From contig NC_079134.1 of the NCBI RefSeq assembly GCF_945859705.1, positions 46,306,402-46,370,401 of the forward strand: 64,000 bases of DNA. The letters are read 5' to 3'. Both the position numbers and the translations under genes were made by a program. This document shows positions 45,351 to 57,267 of this stretch, piece after piece. A model generated the notes under the pieces. The model did no database searches. It was not told where the DNA came from and worked only from the letters and a program-made list of their open reading frames with translations. Each line of letters opens with the position of its first letter. Position 1 is the stretch's first letter. The stretch comes from Episyrphus balteatus (lineage: Eukaryota; Arthropoda; Insecta; Diptera; Syrphidae).

Positions 45351-45472
45351 CATCCAAAATTATTTGACGAAGTCTCTTTATTTTTTGTTTCTATCCCAAC
45401 GTAACTTTATTACGGAATTTATTATTTTATTAATTTAACTTTTTTTTTAATACCAAAAAAACACCCTTTTAA

Positions 45473-45759
45473 CCCTCTGTAGGCACACCTTTTTTTTGTG
45501 ACGTGATAGGCACACGGGTGCGAATTTGGTTTATATTTTTTCATGTCGCTAGAACTTTTTTCGGTCACAATATTTTACAGAGAATCAAGTATGAAATTTA
45601 TGTAGAATATTCCGAGGAATTCGAATATTGTATTCACAGTTCCGATAAAAAAAATATTTTCACCCTTATAAAGAGACTTTTTTGTGACCACTTTTTTGAA
45701 AAATCGTAATTTTTTTTATTTTTGTCCTGCCAAATTCACACCCGTGTGCCGACAGAGGG
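45473..45759. mobile_element. piggyBac-like MITE, 287 bp
   Basis: TTAA flanks both sides (45469-45472 and 45760-45763). The ends are 16-bp inverted repeats with one mismatch: CCCTCTGTAGGCACAC at the left and CCCTCTGTCGGCACAC on the minus strand at the right. It has no transposase. A worn second copy lies at 39775-40005. A 68-codon open frame overlapping it is not a gene. Confidence 0.85.
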
Positions 45760-45763
45760 TTAA

Positions 45764-48700
45764 CAGTGATATTCTTATCGACACTTCAGATTCTTGCTTC
45801 CAATCTCAAATCTAACTAAATAATTTTATAAACTGCTTAGATTCTTGGTTTCTGTTGTAAATTTTACATTTTTACCAATTTTCATTAGGGTACCTATCAT
45901 TTTAGTAAAAGTTCTTAAGTTACTTATTTTGAGCTTTATCTTTTTTTTTTTTATTAAAAAAAACTCTTTCTTTCAAAATAATGAAGTTCAAAAACTAAAT
46001 AAAATTTATATCAGCTTTTATGAAACCTTTCTTAAACATAACTTACTGACAAATTTCGATTACCTAAGTTTATATAGATTGGGCTTAAGCTTTTATGACG
46101 GTCTTTAGAAGGATTTTAACTTTTTTTTTAGAACCAAATAGGTATCTACAACCAATTTTTGAATTTTTTTTTTCTCAACACCTAATTTTTGTTTCAAAAC
46201 TGTACAGTTTGCGATAACAGACAATAATAAATGTATACGCTCAAAGGATTTTAAAAAGTATTTGTAAGCCTTAACAAGAATGAAAATTCTTAAAGTGATA
46301 TTAATTCCACTCGAAATTCACTTCACGTTAAGCAGAATGAACGTTCAAGTTCTCAATATTTAAAAATTCAATTCGTATTTCAACAATTTCTTCAGCCATT
46401 GAATTTTATTCATAAAATGAAGAAAAAAAGAAAATTTTAAAAATCAATATTTCAAAATAACACAAGCGTTAGAATCATCATAATACACATTCTAATATAT
46501 GAGATACTTCTTTCTTTCTTTTCTTGGTAATAAAACGTTCCATCCCTTTTTTTTATATCTGCATCATATAATATGACTTCCCTTCAACCAAAGATAACAT
46601 TTTTATATATTTTTTGTTCAATATGTGAATTCCGGATGAAACTATATCCTTTCTCATGATTATTACAATTTCCTTTTTTTTTTTTGTTTTGAAGCAGAAT
46701 TTTATCTTTGTACAGGTCTTAACCCCATGGAAAATACATACAAAATTCGAAAAAAAGCATATTCTCTCAATTGAAAAGGTCTTCTTTCAATCTAATAACA
46801 ATAAAGAGTTCAACATGGTTAAGGATACAAAGTAGGTATGTTTTCATATTGTTTAGAGGAGAACATTCCAACGACAACAACAAGAAAGAAAAAAAAAAAC
46901 GCATTTGTTAAGGAATTGTTTAAGCACGCTTTTGTTATAATAAATTTATTGTAATTCAACATCATCGTCCTTGCGTGGCAAATCCTTTTTTTGTTATTTT
47001 TTTGCTCATGAATGTCAACTATTGTTAAGCGAAACTTAATTCTGTCGCCAGCGACAACGCACGCCCATTTATTTAAAATATAACACAACAAAAATACGTT
47101 AATACCACCCAAAGAGCGCGAGCGGTTTTAGGTATAGGTCAAGGTTGAGTTGCGTTTCCTTGAGGCATGTCACCGAAACTTTGACAAGCAAACAATTGAG
47201 CTTTGTATTTTATATTAAAACCCTCTCCACAGACGAAAGTGTTGGATTGTGTTTTGTTGTTTCTATTAATAAGTTTTACGTTATATCCTTTGTTCTTTCA
47301 AAAAGTTACCAGTTCTTCTTGGAATTTCATGCCAGGATTTCAAATTCAGTTATTATTTTCGGATGAAATGATTGAGAGGTTTTGTAGTTGTCATCGGTAC
47401 CAATTTTGTTTTAAACTTCCTTCTCACTACGACGATTGTAATAAAAGAAAAACATGTGAACACTCTTAATTCTGATACAAATTTCGCAGAAAAGGTATAT
47501 ATTCACTTTGATCCTCTTATATTCTGAAATGGAACGAAAAGTTGTGAAATTTTTACGAGGCGTTCATAGGAAAAAATGTCAGGGTACATTTTGGAACTTG
47601 CAACAAAAAAAAATCCTTTTTAATTAAGTAAAAATCCCAAATAAAACTCTCTCTACAGAAAAAGTTTTTTTCTCTCTGGTTCGTCGAGTATCCTTACAAC
47701 GAACCAAAAAAAAAAGTTCCAAAAGAATGGTTCGTTGAATGTTTTATCATGAACTTCTATAATTATTGCGAAAACTAAAAATGTATGTGGGTGGTAGAGG
47801 TCTTATAGTTCTTTTTCGGACTTAATAAGTTTTCGATCCCAAAAAAAAACTAAAAGTTTGCCATATGTGGTAAAGAAAAAGTATGTAAAAAGGCCGCCTT
47901 AAGTTTTCAACAGAAGAAAAACAAATAATCTACAAGTCAAAAGTTTTTGTGTAGGTACAGTTCGTAGCAATAAATAAGAAGGTGGAATTAATTCACACAC
48001 TATTTGTGTAAATGTGTATTATATTTGTTGGCATGGCTTAGGTATGTTTGAATAATTTTTGGAATTAATATGTGCGATGAAAGTTGGAGGTAAAAAGGCC
48101 ACAAAACTTTTTCGATTTGATTAGTGTTAGTGGATTTTCTTCCACAAGAGTCTTTAAAATTTAAGTTGCATGCTACACACCATCACAAAAATGAGAGGGG
48201 CTAAAGAAAAAAATAATCCTGCGAAAAAAGGAAACTCGAACACAGATTGCCAATTTAATAAAAAAAATTCTGGAAATTTGAAAAATCAAATTTATGTTCA
48301 AAAAGCAACATGAAACGACACTCTTTACAAAAAAATTCAAATAATCAAAGACGTGAAATATTTCCGAGAAATAAGAGATTTAGTAAACTCGTTCTCGTCA
48401 AAAGAAATCTTTAAATCCTTTGTTTTATTTTTTTAGAAAAGAGAGATTCTAAGAACTGTGAAATAAGACTTGATTGATGAAGAAATTCTCAGAAATTCTC
48501 TGCATCGCAGCCTTGCCTATGAAAAATCGCATACAAAAAAAAAATTGCTTTGAAACCTTGTAAATCATCACATGAAAAGAAATCTTTTAGGTTCAATTTA
48601 TCCCTTCCATGGTGTTGAAAATCTTTAAGTGAGCATTTTTGTATCGTCTTCTGCAAATAATAAAACAAAAAGGCCTATTACATATATGAGCATATTCGTT

Positions 48701-49218
48701 TGCTTCTAGGCAAATATTCAACGATTAAATGAATTCATATAGTTACCGACGTAACTAAGAAAGATAATGTATTCGGTGGTCGTTTTTTACATATCGACAT
48801 GTCGAATGTTTTTAAAACAGTAAAAAGACCTCAAACCCATAAGTTCTGTCTAAAGGACTTAGAACAATTGTTAAGCAAAAAAATCTAAAGATGCAAGTTA
48901 GAATTAGAAACAAGTATATTCGAGTGTAAATCGCCTGATTTTTTTTGGTTTTATTTTATCAAACTCATTAAAACTTTAATTCTAAAAGTTTTTGTTCTCA
49001 AATTCTCCAAAACGAAAGTTCCATTAGATGTCTTCTCAGTTAATCTCCATTTTCGTTGGTTTTCTTATACTCCCGAATTGGAGCCAAAGACTACTAAGGA
49101 AATGTTTCTACATATATTATATTAGCAGGTCCGTGAACTCAAAATTGTTTAACAAAATGTTCGTTTTTCCAACCTTCAAAAAAAATTTTAGACCACAAAT
49201 TTTGAGATAGACGTATTA
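45764..49218. other. AT-rich stretch, no supported gene
   Basis: Several 60-97-codon open frames on both strands show no domain, signal or conserved pattern. Slightly less AT-biased sequence around 47100-47460 contains overlapping frames of 73 and 88 codons, but nothing supports either as a gene. Confidence 0.5.
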
Positions 49219-50300
49219 AACCAACTGCAATCGTTTGTCCACCTCGAGTTCCCCAAAAATTACTTTTTTTTTTAAATTTAGGTTTCTGTCGTTTGTCTTC
49301 CTTTAGTTCTTTAAGTATACCAAAAATTGTCGTTTGTTCACCCTACGTTTAAAAGATATTCAAAAAACAAATTTTATACTGAAAAATTTTAAGTCCCATA
49401 AAATCCCTCAAAAATTTAAAAAATTAAAAACTTTCAAAAAAAAAGTATTCAAAAATTAAAAGAAAAATAAAAAATATGTTTGCAGATTTTTAATTTTTCT
49501 GTAAGAACATTTTTTTTATGAAGACTTAATTCTTTTTGTAGTTTTCATTTAGATTTCAAATATATAGCCTTGCATTTTTCGTAAAATGATCCGTTGTTTA
49601 GGTACGGATAGTTAAAAGTAGTTTTTGGGGATTTTGAAATTTTCACTGTGGCGTATTTTTTTTTCGATTTTTCAGTACAAAATTTGTTTTTTGAATATCT
49701 TCTGAGCGTGGACAAACGACGATTTTTGGTATACGTAAAGAACTCGAGGTAAACAAACGACAGAAACCTAAATTTAAAAAAAAATAATTTTTGGGGATTT
49801 TAGGGAGTTTGAAATGTTCAGTAGGTACACTGTGGTGTATGCGTACTTTTTTATGGGAATTTTGAAATTTTGTTTTTTTTTTTTGAATATCTCCTAAAAC
49901 TTATCCATTTCTCGAGGTGGACAAATTATGGACGTTTGAATTTTTGGAAAAAAAATAATTTTTGGAAATTTTAGAAAAAAACGATATTTTGTATGAGAGC
50001 TGCTATAAAAAAAATTCTCTTTGGAATATCTCCTAAGCGGAGGGTGGACCAACGATGATTTTTGGTATTCGTTAAAAGCTCAAGGTGGACAAACGACAGC
50101 ATTTTGAGAATGAAAAAAATTGATTTTTGGGGATTTTAGGGGAATTTCAATTTTTCAGTGCAAAATTTGTTTTTTGAATAGCTCCTAAAGGGGGGATGGA
50201 AAAATGATAATATTTGGTATTTGGTATGTATTCAGGCTTCTTATAAACAAAAATTTGGTCAAACATTTTTTTGAAGGGTGGACAAACAAAAATTTTGGGT
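49219..50300. repeat. Inverted plus tandem minisatellite with GGACAAACGAC units
   Basis: The left part (49219-49440) is the reverse complement of 49600-49800: it shares CCTAAATTTAAAAAAAA, ACAAACGACAGAAA and GAATATCTTCT-like blocks. To the right, two to three more direct units of roughly 180-200 bases follow. Each has GAATATCTCCTAA, GGTGGACAAACGA and TTTTTGGGGATTTTAGGG. Units decay toward 50300. It is non-coding. Confidence 0.85.
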
Positions 50301-53300
50301 CTACAAACATTGACAAACGAAGGACAAATGCATTAGACAAGTTTGGCTCAAAAATTTTGAGGTCGCAGTTCTGGCTTCATGGAGCTTATATTACCCCAGT
50401 CAAATTAGATCGAAAATAGTGTGTGCTCTTAAATAATTCAGACATAGCTGGAAATTGTTTAAATTTACTTTGGGCATCTCAAAGAAGAGTCGTACAATTT
50501 TGCGACGGATTCTGAGCTCCGCATAACTTTTGAGGGCCAAAAAACCCTTACATTTTAGCACTTTTTTGTAGTTTTTGGGTCATAACTCCTGAAAAATAAA
50601 TCGCACAAAAAAATATTGTATGCCAAAGTTAAAGAATATTAAATTCTACATCCATTAAAGACCAAAAACATTAATTTCGATTAAGAGGTTTGGTCTGAAT
50701 GAGCAGTCAAAAGTAGTAAAATTTGACTGCTTTGAATAAAAGGTGTGTAATCTCCATTTCAAACTTGCCTGTAACTCACTGTTTGAGATATTATTAGAAT
50801 GTGAATTTAGGTAGACATCTGCAAGGATTCAAAAATAAAACTGAAAAAGTTAAATAATGCCGACTTTGTGTTATTGCATTTTATCATGATGAAATAAGAT
50901 CGAACGTCAAGATTTGATTATATTTCATTTTCGTAAAGTGAAATAAGGCCAAATTTTGAAATTTGGCGTTATTTTACGGCACCAGATTGTATGGATTTTA
51001 AAAGGAAATAAAATTGCGAATTGCTTTTAAATTAGATGATGGAAATCGAAGATAGGGGAGCAAAAGCCACCTTTTTGGGTTTTTTATTATCTTGGAAAAA
51101 AAGCAAAATATTGATTTATGTATGTATTGCATTATAAACTTTTAATATAGGATTAAATTTTGAAGCTATCAGAATAATATTTTCCAAAAATTAAAAAAAA
51201 AGCCTTTTTTTGGGCTGATAAATGGGCATAAGCATTGTTTAAAACAGAAAAAAGGTTTAATTTTCTTCAAAATGCTGGATTCAGATAAAAAAATGGAAAG
51301 GAACGTAAAATTTCTCATTTCGTCTTCTCAGATTTTTACTAAGTGATTTCAAAAAATATGATTGCAAGCCCATTGAAACACCCACTGTATAGCTCACCGG
51401 TTCGGTTCAAATTTCAAAACCTTTGGCTCTTATCATTTTCTTTAAAAAGCAATCCTTTTGTTTTTCAATCGCTCCGCTCTTTAAAAATTGACATAACAAA
51501 AAAAAAAATGCAAAAAGATAGCAGCATTTGGGAAACACATAAAACACTACAAAATCGAACCTCTTTTCCAATTTAATAGTCTAAGTTTTCATACTCAATC
51601 GTATTATTTACTTAAAATATCATTTAGAAATACCTATCTTCTTTCAAAAACCTTCAGTAGGTCGAAAATCGCTTAGGGTATCCATCTCTATTGTAAATAA
51701 TCAAAAGTGATGGCAAACAGCGCTTTCAGTTAGGCGGTTATGACTGTTTTATAACATTTTTTTCTGCTTTCAAATAATAAAAACTCTCAGTTAATTAACG
51801 TTGAGAACAGATTAAGATCCATAAATTAACAGCTTTACTCTGCATTAGAATATTCAGTTTATATCTTCAAAGCAAAACTGGGTTCATAAAGACCATTAGT
51901 GAAAACAAAATCTACTAAATCACATTAAATTAAAATTTAAATTCTAATATATCCGGTCGACAAGGACCAAACGTGTGTCTGTGTAGGTAGTATTTATACA
52001 TTCTTTTTTTTCATCCAACTAAATAACCCAACTTTGTGTTATAGGGTCCAACAATTTCTTAATTCCAAATTAAGCTTTAGATGACTTTGTATAAAAGTTT
52101 TTTTCATTGAGTGTTATCCCCAAAAGGCATATTCATTCTATTAACACACCGGACATGCCAACAGCTCATCTATCCTCATTTCCTACAATGTAGATATAGT
52201 ATACATAGTTGGTATAGGTACCTTTTCCTAGGTTTTATAATTAAATTTAAAAGGACACAAAAAAATAAAAGAACGAAGAGAAACATATCCTCTGGTACTA
52301 CCATCATGAAAAGAAAGTCCAAAGCATTTTTGTTTTTTTTTTTTTTTTTTATGGGGGATCAATCTAAGACGCACTTTCAGGAGAAAAAATGTCAGATGAG
52401 AATTAAAAGGAAAATACAAAAAAAACCTTAACGCCCATATATCCTTCAATAAGGATCAAATAATGTAGGTACCAAGCAAAAAATATCGATAAATTTGTGT
52501 ATTAAAGTTGATTGATATTGAACTTACCAAAAAAGAAAAAGTATAGCTGGCACGTGCTTCACTTAGAGATGATAAATATCCTTTTTTTTTCCTTGTTGTT
52601 TGTTTTCTTTTCCTTTTTTGTTATTATTATTTTTTTTTGTTTTGTTTGCGACTTACAATTTATCACAATTTCAAAAAGCCGTCCCAAAGGATGTGGGTAT
52701 TAATGTAGTTTCAAAAACAGGACACAATCGTTTTTAACTTTTGAACACTTCTTTTTTATTCCCTTTTTATTTGTTTATTTTATGTTTTTTTTTTCTTGAA
52801 AACACAGGCCTTTTTTGTATTTATTAAAAATTGAACTTTTCATCGCACGTGCACTTTTTTTTAAATTTGAGAAAATTCTAGTCCTTTATAATGAATGAAG
52901 CAAAAATAAAAATTATAACAATGATTGTGTTTGCACCTCGACATCAGATACCAGACGATTTCATTTCAGTACTAGTGTACTCGGATCTCGGCAGAATAAG
53001 GACGCAGGTTTGGTCATGGAATATGGAAGAACTATTTTTATATAGTATTGTTGGCTTTCGAGATAGATTCTCTGGATTATGCTCTCTATGTACACACTCA
53101 ACTCAATGGATGGCCTAGTTAAAAGTCAGCAGCCTCTCTCTCTTTTTAGAGAAAGGTGAAAATGAAAATTCATGAATGAAAATGAACGTTTTTGCGAATG
53201 AGCAGGAGCAAAAATTTATTATATCTCAAGGATATGGTTGCTTGGAAATGGAAACTGGGTTTCTGGTTGTGGGAACTCTCTCTTTCTCATTTTCTCTTTG

Positions 53301-55271
53301 ACCTCAAAAAAATGTGGAATAGAATTCTTTTTTCCTATGAAAACGTGTGAAGGATGTTTTGTTTTTGTTGTGAGCATCTATATCTATGTACCAGGATAAA
53401 TTTATTATTGTTGTTTGAGAACGACAGTGTTGTACCTTAGGGATTTTCAAAATACCAAAAAAAAAAATATTAAAATCAATGAAAAATTACGGATGGGAAA
53501 ATAATTTTGGTGATGACTGATGAATTTTTTTCAAGACATTACACTCAAGTTGGTATACACCAAGTTTGTTTATACCACATTTCAGAGTTAAAATAAAAAC
53601 AAAGGAAGGTTGTTTTGTTTTACAAGGACATTTTTAGGTGATTTGATTAGGTATGAAGTTTGGGGACAAAAATTCCCCAACAACCTCAGAAAGCCTTTAA
53701 AAACAACCTCATCTACGATTTCCAACCACGATATAGGAAGGTCGTCATCGTAGGTATTTGCTTTTAAGAGCACAATTACGTATTGTATTAGCCTTGACCT
53801 GACGCAAGTTCGACTCTAGGGACACATTAAAAGGGTTTTTTATTGAAATCCTGTAAAACAAAATACATATACCGACAATCAACACGTCTAATTTCAAAAC
53901 CCGTCACTTGAATAACAAAATTTAGACCGAAAGGCACGTGTGACAATTAATTTTGCTCTCATTTTTTATGAATCAAAAATTAAACAAGAGAACAATCAAT
54001 TTAACAAATTTTAAATACCCAGATTAGTAATTGATTCACATTTTTGCTCTTTTGTGTTTTTTGTATATTTCAGTAATTTGCAATTCAAAATAAGAAAAAA
54101 GTGTTTAAATTACAGTTAACTAGAAAATTGTGTGTAGATATTTATTTTAATTAGAATTTATTTTTTTCACAAAAAACCACTTTTTATCTAAATCTAAATT
54201 GGAAAAGCCGAAAAAATTCGCCAATCTTATTTGATTTTTCCTTATTTAGTGAAATTTTGTTCGTTCTTGTTGATTCTCATGGTTTCTAATGACCTATTTA
54301 TTAGAAATTAATTAATATAATTTTTTGTTTTAAAATGTTTGAACCATTTATCATTTATGTTATTATTTTATATTAATTAATCACTAGTATAAAACTGAAA
54401 CCGAGGATGTCAGCGTCTCAATATTTTGGACAGATAGAACTAAAATGTGTAAATTGCAAACAGCGCAGAGTTTCCAAATTTTAAGTAATCAACTTTTTGT
54501 CTGTCCTAACAAAAATTAAATGCACGACTGGGTCGTTTGTACTTGCAAAAGTTGAAAGAATGTTAAATATATTCTTAAGTAACGATTCATAAAAAAATAA
54601 TATATTTAATTTGCAAAAAATGCAGTGGAAACCTGTTAATTTCTATTTAAAATTAAAAAATTAAAAAAAAAAAAAAACAAAATTGGTATTCTATTTTGAG
54701 AAGTTGTTAATCAAGACATAAAACCATAGTTGAAAATTAAAACAAATTTTTAGACTTTAAACTTTAAAAAACTACAAAGCTGTGATTTTAAATCTAATTA
54801 ACTTGTTTTAATGAATTCAATCTTTCCAATCCATTAATTGACTGTTTTTTTTTTCTTAATTGTATATAGGTGCACTTAAGACCTCGTATGACTTTTGAAC
54901 TAATCCAAACGAAAATCATAGATCATTTAATAAAAAAAGTGCAACTCTGCATAAGTAATCATTATATTAATTAAAAAATATACATACCTACATATATATT
55001 AAAAGTGTGTTTTTCAATCTATCTGTCTGTATTAAGATAATGGTGAAGGAAAAATGTTTTTGAGCTAAATCATTGTTAAAATTCAAAAGCCTGTACATTG
55101 AGCTTGAATTACTTTTCTTTTGAATGTCCATGTGATTTTTCTTAACGTGATTATTTGAATAGAAAATGACAGTTCTGTCTTCAAACTTTAATATCTTTCC
55201 AACTAATAGTGTTGAATTATGTTAAGAGAAATTTTTTAAAACTACAACAATTTTTTTATTAAAAACATATG
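50301..55271. other. AT-rich stretch, no supported gene
   Basis: No protein or RNA gene was recognised. Small items seen: a hairpin GCCAAATTTTGAAATTTGGC near 50949-50969, a T run near 52330, and at 54518-54533 the phrase AAATGCACGACTGGGT shared with 31235-31250. A 75-codon frame at 52891-53118 is the least biased but has no recognisable feature. Confidence 0.5.
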
Positions 55272-55273
55272 TA

Positions 55274-56399
55274 GAGTCAGTTGGGGTAAGTGCGCGCACT
55301 TTTCACTTTAAGGCAAAATTGTGAAGATTCTATAAGAGATATCAGAATAAAGTTTTTTACGTTTGATAAACCTATATTTTGGGAACAAGAAAACACAAAA
55401 AAAAAGTTTTTTAGTTTAAATATTTCATATGATTATAAACAAAAACCAAATGAAGTCAATGTGCGCACTCTTACCCCAAATTCAGGGTAAGATCGCGCAA
55501 AATCTTGGGTAAGAGCGCGCACATAGTTTTAATAGGAATCTTGACAGTTTACGTGAACTAAATTTCTAAAAACTTTATGTTATACTTATATCGTTTTCGA
55601 TTGGCAGTCCGGAAGCGTCCGGAATCATTCTGAAAAAATTTTATTCACACAAAAGTGTCAGTTTTGTACGAATAAAACGCTTTCAGGATGATTCCGGACG
55701 CTTCCGGACTGCCAATCGAAAACGCCATTAGTTAAACAAAACTTTGTTTCAAAACTTCCAAGTTTTCACTAAAATTAATGAAAATATAAAAGAAAAAACA
55801 AATTAAGTTCAAATACAAAAACTTAAACTTTATTTACAAAATAAAACAAACAAAATAATATTTCTAATTAAATTAAAAGAAAACTGCCTTTCTTTTTTGA
55901 AATTAAGGAATAAAAGCCTTCGTTTCTCAAGATTCAAGTTTGACATTTCTCTGTCTTGTTGAAAAAAGAAAAGTTTAATATGGGAAGAAGTGCGCGCTCT
56001 TACCCACAAAAGGACTGCGCGATTTTACCCACAAAGGTACTTTTTTTTCTATTTATCAAATTTATTATAAAATATAAGAAAGTCTAACAAATTTTTGACT
56101 TAAATCAAATATAAATAGGCACAATTCAAAAATATATGCTACTTTCGGTATATAATGCTCCCACGCCGACGCCACACACTTTTCCCGCACAACTTTTTTT
56201 TTTTTGTTTTTAGTCATATTTTTTCAAGCCTGTTTTAAAATAAAATGGAGCTGAGCACACACTCCCGAAGGTTATCACTTATTGACGTCTTACTAAGCGC
56301 TGATTTCCTCATTTTCAGTTTTAGTTTTTTTTTGGACACAACTCGAGAAATAAGCAGTGCGCGCTCTTACCCACTGCGCGATCTTACCCCAAATGACTC
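55274..56399. mobile_element. TA-flanked TIR element with repeated CGCGCA motif, 1126 bp
   Basis: The ends GAGTCAGTTGGGGTAAG (left) and, on the minus strand, GAGTCATTTGGGGTAAG (right) are inverted repeats. They are flanked by TA (55272-55273 and 56400-56401), as in Tc1/mariner-type insertions. A 15-bp motif GGGTAAGNNCGCGCA occurs eight times: 55283, 55485 and 55507 forward; 55461, 55991, 56016, 56358 and 56375 reversed. Such subterminal motifs usually bind the transposase. No transposase is encoded. Confidence 0.82.
55592..55724. repeat. 133-bp near-perfect hairpin nested in the TIR element
   Basis: The 44-bp arm 55592-55635 (CGTTTTCGATTGGCAGTCC and onward) pairs with 55681-55724 with a single mismatch. 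The loop is 45 bases and its ends also pair in part (TTTTATTC / GAATAAAA). Within each arm TCCGGAAGCGTCCGGA is a small interrupted palindrome. It is GC-richer than its surroundings. It may be a separate short insertion, but no target duplication is clear. Confidence 0.88.
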
Positions 56400-56545
56400 T
56401 ACGTCATTTTAATGTACATTATGTATATTTTGTCATCTTTTTCATGAATTTGAGACAAAAACATAAAAACATAATATATTAATTTGCTTTTGAGTAAGAA
56501 TCATCTGGCCTGTACTTTTATCTATAAAGTGATGTATGTTCTTAT

Positions 56546-57267
56546 GTCGAATTCCTTTCAATTTTTTGAATCGCCTCAAAAAAATCGAATTTTTGGTGTT
56601 AAAAAGGAACATGAAAACAGACTTTTTGCGATTGTATGTGTGTCATTTGACAACAATTTTTACACGAACGTCAAGCTGAAACCAAAACAATTTCTGCAAA
56701 ATAAAACCAGAGATTCCTTTGATCAATAATTTTGTTTTTTTTCTTCGGTAATATAGATTTATTTTAATCAGAATCAAAGGGAAATTGCAGTTATTATTAA
56801 GATCTGAGTGAAGATGAAGTAGAAGGTTTTTATTTTGGCCGTATGCTGTGCAGAGAAAAAATTTTCTGACGACAATTACGAGAAGAAAAGTCACAGTAAT
56901 TTGACTTTTTCACAAGAACTATGCCAGGAAAAAATATATTTTGATCGCACATTGTTTTTTTTTATTTATTTTATATTTTTCCGCAATAAAAATACGATAT
57001 TCAATTAAAATTTACTCTTTATTTGAAGTTGGTGTTCTCAAATAAACAAACAACACGAAGAAAACTTTCAGCTTGACGTTTGAGAAATGTCAAATGTTCC
57101 AAGTGTGTGTGCAAATCCGTGTAAATCTCTCAAAAAAGAGGGATGAAAAAAAAATTCGAATTCTGCTTCGTTTGAAGCGAATTTTTTTTTCTATGGAACA
57201 TGATTTTCAGAAAAAATTCGCTTCGAGATCGCCGAAAATTCGATTTTTCAATTGAAAGGAATTCGAC
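56546..57267. mobile_element. TIR element, 722 bp, class unknown
   Basis: The ends are perfect 18-bp inverted repeats, GTCGAATTCCTTTCAATT and its reverse complement. Inner segments also pair, for example ACGAACGTCAAGCTGAAA (about 56661) with CAGCTTGACGTTTGAG (about 57068). Flanks do not show a clear duplication; AT precedes and follows the ends. It starts only 147 bases after the previous element. Short open frames inside are not convincing. Confidence 0.75.

Noticed and set aside
47145..47469. Overlapping 73- and 88-codon frames in less AT-biased DNA
   Set aside because: Two competing frames with no conserved motif; no support for either.
52891..53118. 75-codon frame as a possible host gene or exon
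   Set aside because: No recognisable domain, signal peptide or splice context; length is within chance for this region.
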